From NCBI RefSeq assembly GCF_029407905.1, contig NC_073627.1, positions 154,013,697-154,077,696 of the forward strand: a DNA stretch of 64,000 nt, read 5' to 3'. Below the pieces are notes generated by a model. It was not told the DNA's origin, did not search any database, and was given only the letters and a program-made list of their open reading frames with translations. Numbering within the stretch: position 1 is the first letter of the stretch; each line of letters begins with the position of its first letter. This stretch comes from Bubalus kerabau (taxonomy: Eukaryota; Chordata; Mammalia; Artiodactyla; Bovidae). Of this stretch, positions 11,590-22,369 are shown piece after piece. The position numbers and the translations under genes are program-made.

Positions 11590-11905
11590 CTAATAGAATA
11601 TGGCAGAAAAGATGGGAAATCACCTCTTGGATAGGTTATTAGACATCTGTGGATTCCATCTTGTGCACTCTTTCTCTTGAATTACCCAAGAGTCACCTGC
11701 CTTGTGAAGAAACAGCCCTGTGGAGTGGCTCATGTAGAGGGGACCGAGGGAATCTGCCAACAACTATGTGAGTGAGCCTGGAAGCAGAGGACTGCGGCCT
11801 CAGAGGTACCCAGAGCCAGTCTTGGCCCATAGAATATATATCTGTTGTTTTAAGCCACTCAGTTTTGAGATGATTTGCAGTGCACATTGAATAACTGATA
11901 CAGTC
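11590..11905 (+). repeat. MaLR/MLT1-type LTR, plus
   Basis: The 3' part reads 'TGTTGTTTTAAGCCACTCAG' and ends '...AATAACTGATACAG', the typical end of mammalian MaLR LTRs. The middle has the 'GTGAGTGAGCCTGGAAGCAG' block. Only an LTR is seen, with no internal coding text. Confidence 0.65.
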
Positions 11906-12484
11906 CTTATTTAATCATTAGAAATGATGAAACTTGTTTTTTCTTAAATGCAGATTACCTGGTTTATGCTTTACTGTATTCACCATCCATGTGGGTTAGG
12001 GAATGTTAACTGCACAGTTGGTTTGTTTTCAGTGTTTTAAAAACTATCAAGCTGCTAAATATGATTTATTTCATATTACATGATTTATCCAGTGAGGTAG
12101 ACGTGAAACATTGTATTTTTAGTAAATATCACTGTATTAAAGAAAGCTAATCCATAATTTTCTCTAAGGCTGTCATGTATACATGTGTGTATATGTTGTT
12201 GTTCAGTTGCTAAGTTGTGTCCAGCACTTTGTGACCCCACGTATGAGCCTGCAAGAGATAGTTTGGTCTGATTTAAGTCATTTGCCTACCCGTTAGCTGT
12301 GCTGGGGTGGGAGAGAGGTAGCCACAAAGGAAGACTCCAGGAACCACTTAGTGCTGCCAGGGAACCTAAGTTCAGAGCCTGCACAGCTACAGAGAGTGGT
12401 GGAGGAGCATGTTGTGCTGGTGGTGGACATAGGTGGCTCAAAATGGACAAATCATTTTAAAAAGTAAGATACTTTGTTTCATTG
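11906..12484. other. Intronic DNA with a short Bov-A scrap
   Basis: A short antisense Bov-A/BovB end fragment lies at 12196-12255 (GTTCAGTTGCTAAGTTGTGT). The remainder is unclassified. Confidence 0.6.
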
Positions 12485-12650
12485 AAGGCAGGAGAAGAAA
12501 GGGACGACAGAGGATGAGATGGTTGGACGATATCACCGACTCCATGGACATGAGTTTGAGTTGAGCTCTGGGAGATGGTGAAGGACAGGGAAACCTGGCA
12601 TGCTGCAGCCCATGGTGTCGCAGTCAGACCCAACTGAGCCACTGAACACC
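12485..12650 (+). repeat. BovB 3'-end fragment, plus
   Basis: Contains the BovB terminal blocks GAGATGGTTGGACGATATCA, GGACATGAGTTTGAGTTGAG and CATGCTGCAGCCCATGG. It is heavily 5' truncated. Confidence 0.88.
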
Positions 12651-13434
12651 AGCTTTGTTTCATGCAGTATATAGCAATTATATTCTTCAGAAGTTAAAAA
12701 AAGATAACAGTTATGCTTTAGATATTTGTTGGGGAAAATGTTTACAAACATTGAAGAGTATAGTTTTGTTCTTAACCTGTCTCTCTAAAGAAAATTGGAT
12801 ATTAGTCAAGAAAATTTTCTATAATATTAATGAAGGCCTTATCACAGAGGTTTTAATTTGTTGCCAGGAAGCTTAATTTGCTCTTGAAGAAAAATGTTTG
12901 ATGTCCAGTTTTTCTTTCTGTGCCCCAGCTCTTAGAAAGTTTTAAAGTTTTTCCTAAGTACTCCTTTAGTGTAAGCCAAGCAGAGCTCAAACTGATATAT
13001 TTTAGATAGTTTCTGCTGGGGTTTAGCCAGACTGTCAGGTTTTCCTTCGCATGTATTCCTGTCTTGTTTGTTCCTATATGTAAGCATGTGTGTGTGTCGG
13101 TCTTTCTGTTGGTTTGTCTTATGTTTTCTCATTGTTTTAAAACATGCTAAAAAAAGTAAAAAATCCCAGGAAATATGAAGTATTACAACGCTTTAAACAT
13201 GGTCACAAATTGAAAAATAGTTGTTTTTATGCTTTTTGTATGATTGTGACATGATCTATTATGAGACCAGTAAGCATGTCATGTTTGTTCACATAACACA
13301 CCTCTCTTCCATTGTAGAAGTGAGAGGAAGTCTGTTTTGTAAACATCTAGCCAAGATTTGTCAAGAAAACTCTTGCCTAAAGCCCTCTGACAGAGTTTCA
13401 CAGTAATCAGTTGCAACAGACTTTTTAATCCAAA
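12651..13434. other. Intronic DNA without recognised feature
   Basis: AT-rich. A short GTGTGTGT run lies near 13088. No repeat family or gene is recognised. Confidence 0.5.
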
Positions 13435-13446
13435 GTTAACATTTTA

Positions 13447-13800
13447 AAAAAAAATAATTTTACTTATTTTTTTGCTGTGCTGGATCTTCGTTTCTGTGTA
13501 GACTTTTCTCTGGTTGTGGCAAGTGGAGGCTACTCCCTAGTTTCAGTGCATGGGCTTCCCATTGCTGTGGCTTCTCTTGTTGCAAAGCACAGGCTCTAGG
13601 ATGTTTGGGCTTCTGTAGTTCCAGCACGTGGGCTCAGTAATCGCAGCTCCCCGGTTCTAGACCACAAGCTCAGTAGTTGTGGCACATAGGCTAAGTTGCT
13701 CCACAGCATGTGAGATCCTCCTGAATCAAGGATCAAATCTGTGTCTTCTGCATATTGGCAGGTGTATTCTTTACCACTGAGCCACCAGGAAACCCCCAAT
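13447..13800 (-). repeat. CHR-type SINE, full length, minus, with exact target duplication
   Basis: It shows T-rich start, CHR body (GGCTTCTCTTGTTGCAAAGC, CTCAGTAGTTGTGGCACATA) and tRNA-like end (TTCTTTACCACTGAGCCACC). The 12-bp flanks GTTAACATTTTA at 13435-13446 and 13801-13812 are identical. Confidence 0.93.
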
Positions 13801-14172
13801 GTTAACATTTTATTGCAATGTTACCTTTACAATTCAAGGAAAATACAACCTTAAGCGGAGCTTTCTATTTATGAGAGGGGATTTAGAAATAATCAAAAGG
13901 TGATACTTACTTCTTAATAGTCAGCAGTCACTTCTAATTATATCAACAAAATGCCCTTAATGCAGCATCTAGATAACTTTTAACTTAATGTATTTCAACA
14001 ATGCCCTTTATTAGCATGACTTCTTTCTTCATGAAATCGTAAGACAGGGAAATATAAACACTAAAAGGAAACCCAGAAAACAACAAAAAAAAACCTTGAA
14101 ATTTTCTACCTTATACATATTGCTAAGACATTATTTATAACATAAAATCATAAATTATATTCAGTTATTTAC

Positions 14173-14270
14173 ATCAGTTCAGTTCAGTTCAGCTGCTCAG
14201 TTGTGTCTGACTCTTTGCAACCCCATGGACTGCAACACTCCAGGCTTCCCTGCCCATCACCAACTCCTGG
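14173..14270 (-). repeat. BovB tail fragment, minus
   Basis: Starts with repeated TTCAG units, then GACTCTTTGCAACCCCATGG and CTTCCCTGCCCATCACCAAC, the antisense BovB 3' end. Confidence 0.88.
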
Positions 14271-14589
14271 CTACATATTACACTATAATTAATAATGAAA
14301 TATCAAATAAAAAGCTTGCTTTAAATTATTTAAATATACGTGAGTATGCAAAAGGACTTCCCAGGTGGTGCAGTGATAAATGATGGTCCAGCATCATCAG
14401 TAATCACTTCATTCTGAATCTAGACTTCCTGCATCTCACTCTGCGACATCCTAACCTTTCAGATCTTTTGGGACCTCATTGAATCATCAAGTCTATGGGC
14501 AATTTCACTCTCAGCCAAGTCCTTCCTCTCTCTACCCAACTTAGGTTTCATGGTCCTTTGTGATATGACAAATTACAAATGACCTTAAC

Positions 14590-14680
14590 TGCCTTTGCAC
14601 CAACCTCATAGAGGAGCTGTAAGAATTAAATGAGGTAATTAAATATGTGTGAAGTGCTTAGGATAGTTGACATGGCATTA
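14590..14680 (-). repeat. MIR fragment, minus
   Basis: 'CCTCATAGAGGAGCTGTAAG' followed by 'AATTAAATGAGGTAATTAAA' and 'GAAGTGCTTAGGATAGT' fits the MIR antisense 3' part. Confidence 0.7.
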
Positions 14681-14689
14681 TTGCAGACT

Positions 14690-14782
14690 CTGACGGGGGA
14701 GCCTGGTGGGCTGCCGTCTCTGGGGTCACACAGAGTTGGGCACGACTGAAGCGACTTAGCAGCAGCAGCAGCAGCAGCTGCT
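14690..14782 (+). repeat. Bov-A SINE 3' end with AGC microsatellite tail, plus
   Basis: 'GGGGTCACACAGAGTTGGGC' leads into ACGACTGAAGCGACTTAGC and then about seven AGC units (14758-14780). An AGC tail is common for Bov-A2. Confidence 0.85.
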
Positions 14783-15599
14783 CAATACATGTCAACCATT
14801 GCTATTGCCCAACACCTCGTCTCTTCTTAACATTTGTATAGTGAAGTTCTAGCTTATCTCCGTGCTCCATTTTTGCCCCCAAATGGCTAGGGGTTACTAG
14901 AAGAAACCATGCTAACCATCTCACAACCACAAATCTCAAATATGTAGTTAATTTTGCCAAGAAGTCGTGCCATTACTTTCCTAGTGTGTTTGCTTTCTAC
15001 TCTCTAAAATGTATTTTCAGGTTTCTTTCCTTAATTCATCTACAGTTACAGACAGTTTTGGTACAAATAACAAAAACCTACATGTCAGGAAGCTTAAACA
15101 ATAAGAAAATACCGGGTAAAATCATAAGAAGTCACAATAGGGCAGTCTCAGGATTGGTAAATTCAGCAGCTTAGTGACATCTCTCGGCTGTGCAGTCTTT
15201 AGTTTGAAGATTCTGCCCTTGCTGGCTTCCATCACGGTTGCAAGGTGGCTGTCACTGCTCCAGGTGTCACATGTCGACATGGAAGTGTCCTGGGAGAAGG
15301 CCTGTTTATTCCTGGGTGTCTTTATTTCAGTGAGGAAAGACTTTCCTAGAAGACCCCTGCAGACTTGACTCCCATGGAGGAAGGCTAGGGCAGTGGTAGG
15401 GGTGGGTGTCCAGCTGAGCATCACCTTCCTCCTGCATTTCTGCTATTCACTCACTTTAGTGGGCACTTCTCAGGGTTTTGCTTACTCCTCCTCAGCTCCT
15501 TTCTATCTAAACAGTCTCCCTAGGTGATCATATCCAGGCCCCTGACTTTGAATGCCATCTTTATAATAGTGATTATTAATAAACATTTGACTGCATATC
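14783..15599. other. Intronic DNA, old repeat-like part at about 15040-15400
   Basis: The block around 15060-15260 ('ACAAATAACAAAAACCTACA', 'TTCAGCAGCTTAGTGACATC', 'GGCTTCCATCACGGTTGCAA') resembles the same class of old mammal-wide repeat as 3320-3500. A 100-codon minus frame overlaps it and is not supported as a gene. Confidence 0.4.
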
Positions 15600-16700
15600 T
15601 AATCACATGCTTGACTGCTCCATAACATGGCCAGAGTGCACACCCTTTTTCCCAGATTGCACCCCCTTTTTCCCAGTGTCAGGAAACACACTTCGTTCTA
15701 ATTGCACTCTAGCCAGAAATCTAGGCATTAGATTGATTTCCCTTTCCCCTACACCATTTTACTAGCAAGTTTGGACACTTACCCCAAATCCCTCCCCCTA
15801 TCGCTTCCTATGCTGCCCTGTATCAGTCCAAGCTGCCGTTGTGTCTCACTTAGAGGACAGCAATGGTCTCCACCTGGACACCCCACATTGATCTTACCCC
15901 TATAATCTTTTCTCTACCAAGCTTGCAAAGGAGCTTTTAAAATGTAAATCGAATTATGTCACTCAGAACCCTCCAGTATCTTTATATCACACACAGAATA
16001 AGATGTAAACCTCCACTATATCTATATAATGTGAACCCTGCCTGTCCAAATTCACTTCTGCCACTTCCCTCACCGTAGCTACAGTGGCCTCCTTCTCTTC
16101 CTCAAACATGCTAAGCTTGGCTTCCCCATAGATTCTTTACATGGCTGATCTCATCACTGGTGTTCTGTGTGATCTTCATGTAGCTTCCCTGTTGGCATTC
16201 AGTCATGGGCCTCACCTTTATCAAACAGGCCCTTCCCAACCACCCAAACTAAGTTAGTCATCTAATGACTTTGGCCACCTGATTGCATCAGTTCTTCATC
16301 AGTTCTTTAGATTGAAGGCAGGAGGAAAAGTGGACAATAGAGGATGAGATGGTTGGATGGCATCAGTGACTCGATGGACATGAGTTTGAGCAAGCTCTGG
16401 GAGTTGGTGATGAACAGGGAAGCCTGGTGCACTGCAGTCTGTGGGGTTGCAGAGTCGGACACGACTGAGTGACTGAATTGAACTGAATGTTTATCTCAAT
16501 CTTTTCCCTGCCTTAAATTCTCTTTGTAACACTCATCACAACCTCAGTTCTCTCTTGTCCTTGTTTAATTGCCCTTTTCTTTCCTTTTGTTCTCTAAGAT
16601 GTAAGCTTTGTAACATCTGGGATGGCCTGTCTCATCCACTGCCATTTGTTCAGCACCTGGGACAGCATCTAGCACATATTTGATCACTTGACCAATAAAT
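15600..16700 (+). repeat. L2 LINE 3' part, plus, interrupted by a BovB end
   Basis: The order of blocks fits L2: 'AATTATGTCACTCAGAACCC', 'ACAGTGGCCTCCTTCTCTTC', 'AAACATGCTAAGCTTGGCTT', 'CAGGCCCTTCCCAACCACCC'. At the end comes the L2 tail type 'GATGTAAGCTTTGTAACATC', 'CAGCACCTGGGACAGCATCT', 'AGCACATATTTGATCA'. A BovB fragment at 16311-16490 splits it. Confidence 0.8.
16311..16490 (+). repeat. BovB 3'-end fragment inside L2, plus
   Basis: 'GAGGATGAGATGGTTGGATG', 'GACTCGATGGACATGAGTTT', 'GAGTCGGACACGACTGAGTG', ending in ACTGAATTGAACTGAATG. Confidence 0.9.
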
Positions 16701-18611
16701 TAAGAGATTGAACAAATGGATTTTATTTGGGAAAAGTAGAACAAATAAACCCCCATTCAGCTTCATCTAACCATTTTTGAAGGAAAGAGAAAAACAAAAG
16801 TCCTAGTATATCGTATCATTCGTGATGTTGGAAAGCACGTAATAGAAATTGGCTTTGGCTGCCGTATATGAAAAGGAAAATTTATTTTTATTTATCATCC
16901 ATTCAGGACTCCTAGTCCTAAGAATTAACATCCAGTGAACCAGACCTGTCTTGGATGCCTGCTTTGCTGTGCCAGAGCAGAGAGAAGAAGGGTCTGGTTT
17001 TCTTGGCCTCCATTGGAGGAATTCTCTACTGTCCCAGCCTGTATACAACTGGGGCAGGGGTGGTGGGAGGAGGGTGGGGGGGCAGGGAGACTGAGGGGTA
17101 TTCTCCAACAGCAAGACCAGGATTTTAATGGGAACAGTGGATGTTGGGCAGCCAAAACATGACAGACATTGAAAGCATTTGGGAAGTTGTTCTGAAATTT
17201 CTCTCTGAGCCTGTTGGAGCCATGCCACAAGTCATATGAACATTTACCTACTTCCTCCATCTTCTTGACTCATAATAACCATAGCTTGTCCTCAGACCCA
17301 CATCTTCACTAGTGATTAATGTTACCACACCACTGTTTTCAGAAGATGCTCTCAGATGCTCTTTGGCTTTGTGTCACCCACACAGTAAGCTGTAGTTCCT
17401 TGCAGGTCCAAGGGACCAATGGGACCTGGGCCTGCTCCCCTTGAACTGTGCTCCAGCCATTCTGGTCTCCCCATGCTGCTCTGTGAGTCAGATGCAATCC
17501 CTACAGGATCTGTGTGCTATGCACCCCTTGATTCCTTCTGTTTTTGCCCTCATGTCACCTGCTTGGCCATTCTGTCTAAACTGTGTGCACTCCAGGGATT
17601 TTTCAGTTCACAGCTGTATCTGCCTGCCTAGAATAGGAAGCTGCAGTAAGTACTTCAATGAGTGAACAAATGTGTAAGGTAATTTTGAAAATGAGTTCCA
17701 GAAGAGAAATTCCAAAATGGTCCCAAGTAACAAGTGTACAGCATTTGAGGTACCTGTTCTGAAGTGGCGTGTACTCCTTTGGTTATGTAAATTATGTTAC
17801 CTATTAAAAATGAATCATCTCCTACCTCTTGTTTTACAGCACTGGATCAAGAGATCCCACTGAATCAAAGTCTCCTTGTTGACAGAGACAAAACAAGAAA
17901 GCCTTAGAAAACAACTGGCATTTTCTGAGCATGCCTACAATAAAAAGGGGAGGGTCACTGTCCACAATGCTCCCTCTTTTCATGACATAGCAATGTGGCT
18001 TTGGTATACTATTTCTGCTTATTACTCTGATGGCCCTTCATGCAGATTCATGGAACGCAACAAAACACTTTTTCTGGTTTGTGATGAAGTGACTTAAGAA
18101 TAGTTGTTTTTTGTGGAAGTAAAACATGCTCTAAATTTACTACCCTTGGAAAGGGTTAAATTACTTGTATTTTAGCAGGATTCTTGTGAGCTAGCTGTTG
18201 CATGGGTTCTCAGCTCATGTTCATATATCTCTTCCTATTTGGTAGTTGCAAGTGGGGTACTTGCAAGAATGTCACATGAATGGCCAACCTGATACCATGA
18301 TTTCATAGTATTAACATTGCAACCCAGGAGACCTAAGGCTTCCCACTGCCTGGAGAGCTTCCTGGGAACATAGGCAGAAAGTCGTGTGGGAGGCTTTTAC
18401 TTAGTGGCCAGCTCTTTGTCTCCCTGTACTGTGCTCTTGAAAAATGATGTAGCACTTTTATTCCTATTACCTATATGTTGCAGAACATTTTTGAAATACA
18501 GGCAAGCAGAATGAATAAAAAAATGATCATTATCTATCAGCTGGTCCCACAGAGACAGCTTTCTGGATTCATTTTAAATATGTATGTGCCTACTTAATAT
18601 TATGCAGCTAC
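16701..18611. other. Intronic DNA, mostly unclassified
   Basis: Includes a G-rich spot at about 17050-17095 (GGGGCAGGGGTGG, GGGTGGGGGGGC), a possible G-quadruplex on the + strand. A possible second L2-like tail lies near 17400-17660. Open frames of 141 and 111 codons on the minus strand (16803-17260) overlap each other in different frames and show no domain. Confidence 0.45.
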
Positions 18612-18624
18612 TTATATGTATCCC

Positions 18625-18894
18625 GGAGAAGGCAATGGCACCCCACTCCAGTACTCTTGCCTGGAAAATCCCATAGATGGAGGAGCCTGGTAGGCTGCAG
18701 TCCATGGGGTCGCTAAGAGTCGGACACGACTGAGCGACTTCACTTTCACTTTTCCCTTTCATGCATTGGAGAAGGAAATGGCAACCCACTCCAGTGTTCT
18801 TGCCTGGAGAATCCCAGAGACAGGGGAGCCTAGTGGGCTGCTGTCTATGGGGTCGCGCAGAGTCGGACACAACTGAAGTGACTTAGCATTAGCA
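18625..18894 (+). repeat. Bov-A2 dimeric SINE, plus, with target duplication
   Basis: Two Bov-A monomers occur head to tail (18625-18770 and 18771-18894), each with the CACTCCAG-x-TTGCCTGG block. The 13-bp flanks TTATATGTATCCC (18612-18624) and TTATGTGTATCCC (18895-18907) differ at one base. Confidence 0.93.
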
Positions 18895-18964
18895 TTATGT
18901 GTATCCCATGCATACCTTTTATTTTATAAAATCAAGCCATGAATTTATTTCATAAGTTGCTTTT

Positions 18965-19070
18965 TACTTTTTTACCACATAGTAGATAAGAATCAGGCAG
19001 AGGTAGGTTTGGATTCTGTTTCTGCACCTAACTCTGTGACTCTAGGCAAGTTACCAAAACTCCTGTGAGT
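18965..19070 (-). repeat. MIR fragment, minus
   Basis: 'TTTGGATTCTGTTTCTGCAC' with 'CTCTGTGACTCTAGGCAAGT' is the antisense MIR 5' part. Confidence 0.7.
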
Positions 19071-20059
19071 CTCAGAGCAGGGCCCAAAGGACTCAGGGGT
19101 CAATGCTGGAAGCTCTTGGGATGGACAGTAGTGTAAGTCTGAATCAATCTCAGACCTGTTTGATTTTGAATATGTTAGGGCAGCAGTCAGAATGGAACTA
19201 TTTTAATTCTACTGGGGATGAGCCTATTTTTAGTTCTGATTAATTTCACCAGTCATTAAGAATATCTAGAGATGGCACTTAGTCATCTTGAACTCAAATC
19301 CCTATTGGAACTTAGCAGGTTGTGTGATCTGCTGAAGTAAGCCCAAAATAAGGAAATCAACTGACAGAAAAATACAACACACTTATCTTTGCTTTACCTC
19401 TGAGCTAATATTGGAATTTAATATTCAGAATTAATAAAAGTTGAGTTGAAATAATTCTCTCTGATACTCCGTTCTGTATTTGGAACTTAAATCTGATGCC
19501 TTTTCTTCCACACTACATCTCAGTGGCACATTCTGTCTCCCAGGTTGCAGGATGCAATGATGCACTGAGCCTTGCTTTTCTAATGAGTTAATTGCTTTAT
19601 TTCATAATAGAAAATAGCCTAAACAGAAGTACTTCCAAATTGGACTAGAATGTTGGCATAAAAGATTTTCTATTTGGAGTGCCTATTCCTGAGATATTTG
19701 TACAAATCTGAAATTCCACATCAGTCCTGTTGTCTTCTGTGTGGTATTGCACTGCAGCTCAGTAACTTCTGTTTGTACAGCTCTTTGCTCACACTGTCAG
19801 TATTAGTTGACAAACAGGTCATATCATCTTTATAAAGGTTGAAATCACAAATGGTATATACTTGAGGATAGTAAAGGGTCAGTTACCTTTAATTCCATAA
19901 AGTAAAAATATGGTTCAAGCTATCAGTCTTTGATTTCTGTGAACTGGATTGCAGCATATGAAAGTGGACCAGATAATTTCTTACCAAACAGGTTTCCTGA
20001 AGATTCAGTTTTGGTAAGCATGAGGAAATCAAATCGCATATGTGTGTAACTATTTAAGC
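19071..20059. other. Intronic DNA without recognised feature
   Basis: AT-rich, with only short open frames. No repeat family is identified. Confidence 0.5.
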
Positions 20060-21085
20060 ATGCCCGTTTTGACAAATAGTGTTAGGGAAACTGGATTCCT
20101 ACCTGCATGGAGTTGGACATTTATACCATATACAATAATTACCTCAAAATGAATCAGATACCTTAATGTAAGTATTGAAAGCACAGAACTCTTAGAAGAA
20201 AACAGTGGAAAAACTTTTGACATTGGATTTGGCAATTACTTTTTGGCCATGACACCAAAGGCAAAGACAAAAAAAGAAAAAAATAAATTGAATTCCCTCA
20301 AAATTAAAAATTTTGCCTGCCTCAAAGGATGCTATCAGTAGTGAAAAAGCAACCAATGAATTGGGAGAAAATATTTGCAAATCATGTGTCTAATAAGGGA
20401 TTAATATCCAGAGTTTATAAAGAACTCTTTGAACTCAACAATGACAGAACAACCCAGTTAAAAATGGGCAAAGGACCTAAATAAACTTTTCTCCAAGAAG
20501 ATATACAAATGGTCAATAAGCACATAAAAAGATGCTCAAGTCACTAGTTGTTAGGGAAATGCAAATCAAAAGTGCAATGAGATATCAGTTTATATCCATT
20601 AAGATGACTGCCATCAAAAAACAGAATACCAAAGTGTTGGTAAGAAATGTGGAGAAATTGGAACACTTTGCCAGGTTGGTGGGGATAGACAATGGTGAAG
20701 TTGTTTTGAAAAGGTATGGCTGTTAATCAAAAATTAAACACAGACTTACTGTATTTTCCAGCAGTTCCACTTAAGGACATCTACTCAAACAAATTGAAAG
20801 CAGGGTCTTGAAGAGATGTTTGTGCACACATATTCATCCCAGTATTATTTCTAATAGCCAAAAGGTGGAAGCAAGCCATATGTTCCTCAACTAATGAATG
20901 AGTAAACAAAACATGGTCAGCAGAATGAATAAACAAAACATATTAGCGTTATAAAGGAATGAAATTCTAACACATGCTACAGTATGAATGAACCTTGAAG
21001 ACATTTTGCTGAGTGAAATAAGCCAGCCACAAAAGGACAAATACTGTATGACTGCACTTACATGAGGTTCCTGATGTAGATACCT
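20060..21085 (+). mobile_element. L1 LINE fragment, ORF2 end and 3' part, plus
   Basis: Matches the well-known L1 ORF2 3' region: 'AAAATATTTGCAAATCATGT', 'AAAAATGGGCAAAGGACCTA', 'GGGAAATGCAAATCAAAAGT', 'CCAAAAGGTGGAAGCAAGCC', 'TACTGTATGACTGCACTTAC'. All L1 frames are broken by stops. It is a 5'-truncated, old copy. Confidence 0.9.
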
Positions 21086-21861
21086 TGTGATGTCAACCAA
21101 AAAAGCCAAGTCTTGGATGCAGTGTTCGTTGTTGAGTCAAGTTGATGATTTTTCCTTAGATCCTGTGATGCGCTGTTCTCAGCAGAACAGAAAGGTCTTC
21201 AGCACCAGGTGTCTCAGCCTCACATCATTTCCTCCAGCAGACAGTAGAGTCTGCATCCTTTTCATCTAGCAGAGTTTAGAGTTCAGAGTTCTGTGCCATT
21301 CAGCTGTTTCATGAGGTTACTTTCATGCTGTTCCTTTGTTAAATTGTTAACAAAATAATGTGATGAATGGGCTTAAGCTTTTTGGACTTGCAAAATACTG
21401 AGTTTCCGTTGAATAAGAAGTGCACACTAACAGTGACCATTGAGGGTCACATGTTAATTTTGACCAGTCTACATTAAACTTTTCATAGAACACAACAAAG
21501 AATCATTCTCTAATGTTGTGCTTATTATGAATACTAAAGCTGTACGTTCTTTAGTCTCTTGAAAATCCTCCTCAGTTCCATGAGTAAATATAACTGGGTT
21601 GTATTACTTGTATCTCTCTGTTCTGATCAGCTGCCATTAGAAATACCATAAACAACTTGTCTTTTTCCATGAAGTTTATTCTGTAAGTTCTCAGACCTAT
21701 CTTTACTACACTGAGCAACAAATTTGTCAGTGCTTCATTTTTCACACACATTTCTCGCCATGTCGCATAAAATACCTTTAAACGTACCATCTCTAACTGC
21801 TTGGGGAATGTAAGCAATAAGTAGCTGCAGTTTATAGAAGCAGTACTCTGTGCTATGCTGT
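21086..21861. other. Intronic DNA without recognised feature
   Basis: No repeat or gene is recognised. A minus frame of 81 codons (21572-21817) has no domain. Confidence 0.5.
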
Positions 21862-21869
21862 CCTTAGTC

Positions 21870-22155
21870 GCTCTGCTGCTGCTGCTGCTGCTAAGTTGCT
21901 TCCGTCGTGTCCGACTCTCTGCGACCCCATAGACGGCAGCCCACCAGGCCCCCCTGTCCCTGGGATTCTCCAGGCAAGATCCCTGGAGTGGGTTGCCATT
22001 TCCTCCTCCAATGCTTGAAAATGAAAAGTGAAAGTGAAGTCGCTCAGTCGTGTCCGACTCCTAGCAACCCCATGGACTGCAGCCTACCAGGCTCCTCCGT
22101 CCATGGGATTTTCCAGGCAAGAGTACTGGAGTGGGGTGCCATTGCCTTCTTCGCC
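21870..22155 (-). repeat. Bov-A2 dimeric SINE, minus, with GCT tail
   Basis: Six to seven GCT units (21873-21892) are the complement of the AGC tail. Two antisense Bov-A monomers follow (GTGTCCGACTCTCTGCGACC; GTGTCCGACTCCTAGCAACC). The low divergence and retained CpGs suggest a fairly young copy. Confidence 0.92.
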
Positions 22156-22157
22156 TT

Positions 22158-22369
22158 AGTGGCTCAGTCATGTCGCTCAGTCATGTCCAACTCTTTGCAA
22201 CCCCATAGATTGTAGCCCACCAGGCTCCTCTGTCCATGGGGTTCTCCAGGAAAGAATACTGGAGTGGGTTGCTGTGCTGTCTTTCAGGGGATCTTCCCAA
22301 CCCATGATCAAACCCAGGTCTCCCACATTGCAGGCAGATTCTTTACCAGCTCAGCCACCAGGGAAGCCT
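22158..22369 (-). repeat. Bov-tA SINE, minus, adjacent to Bov-A2
   Basis: It directly follows the Bov-A2 element: 'CATGTCCAACTCTTTGCAAC', 'GGCTCCTCTGTCCATGGGGT', then the tRNA-like half ending in 'CTCAGCCACCAGGGAAGCC'. Confidence 0.92.
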
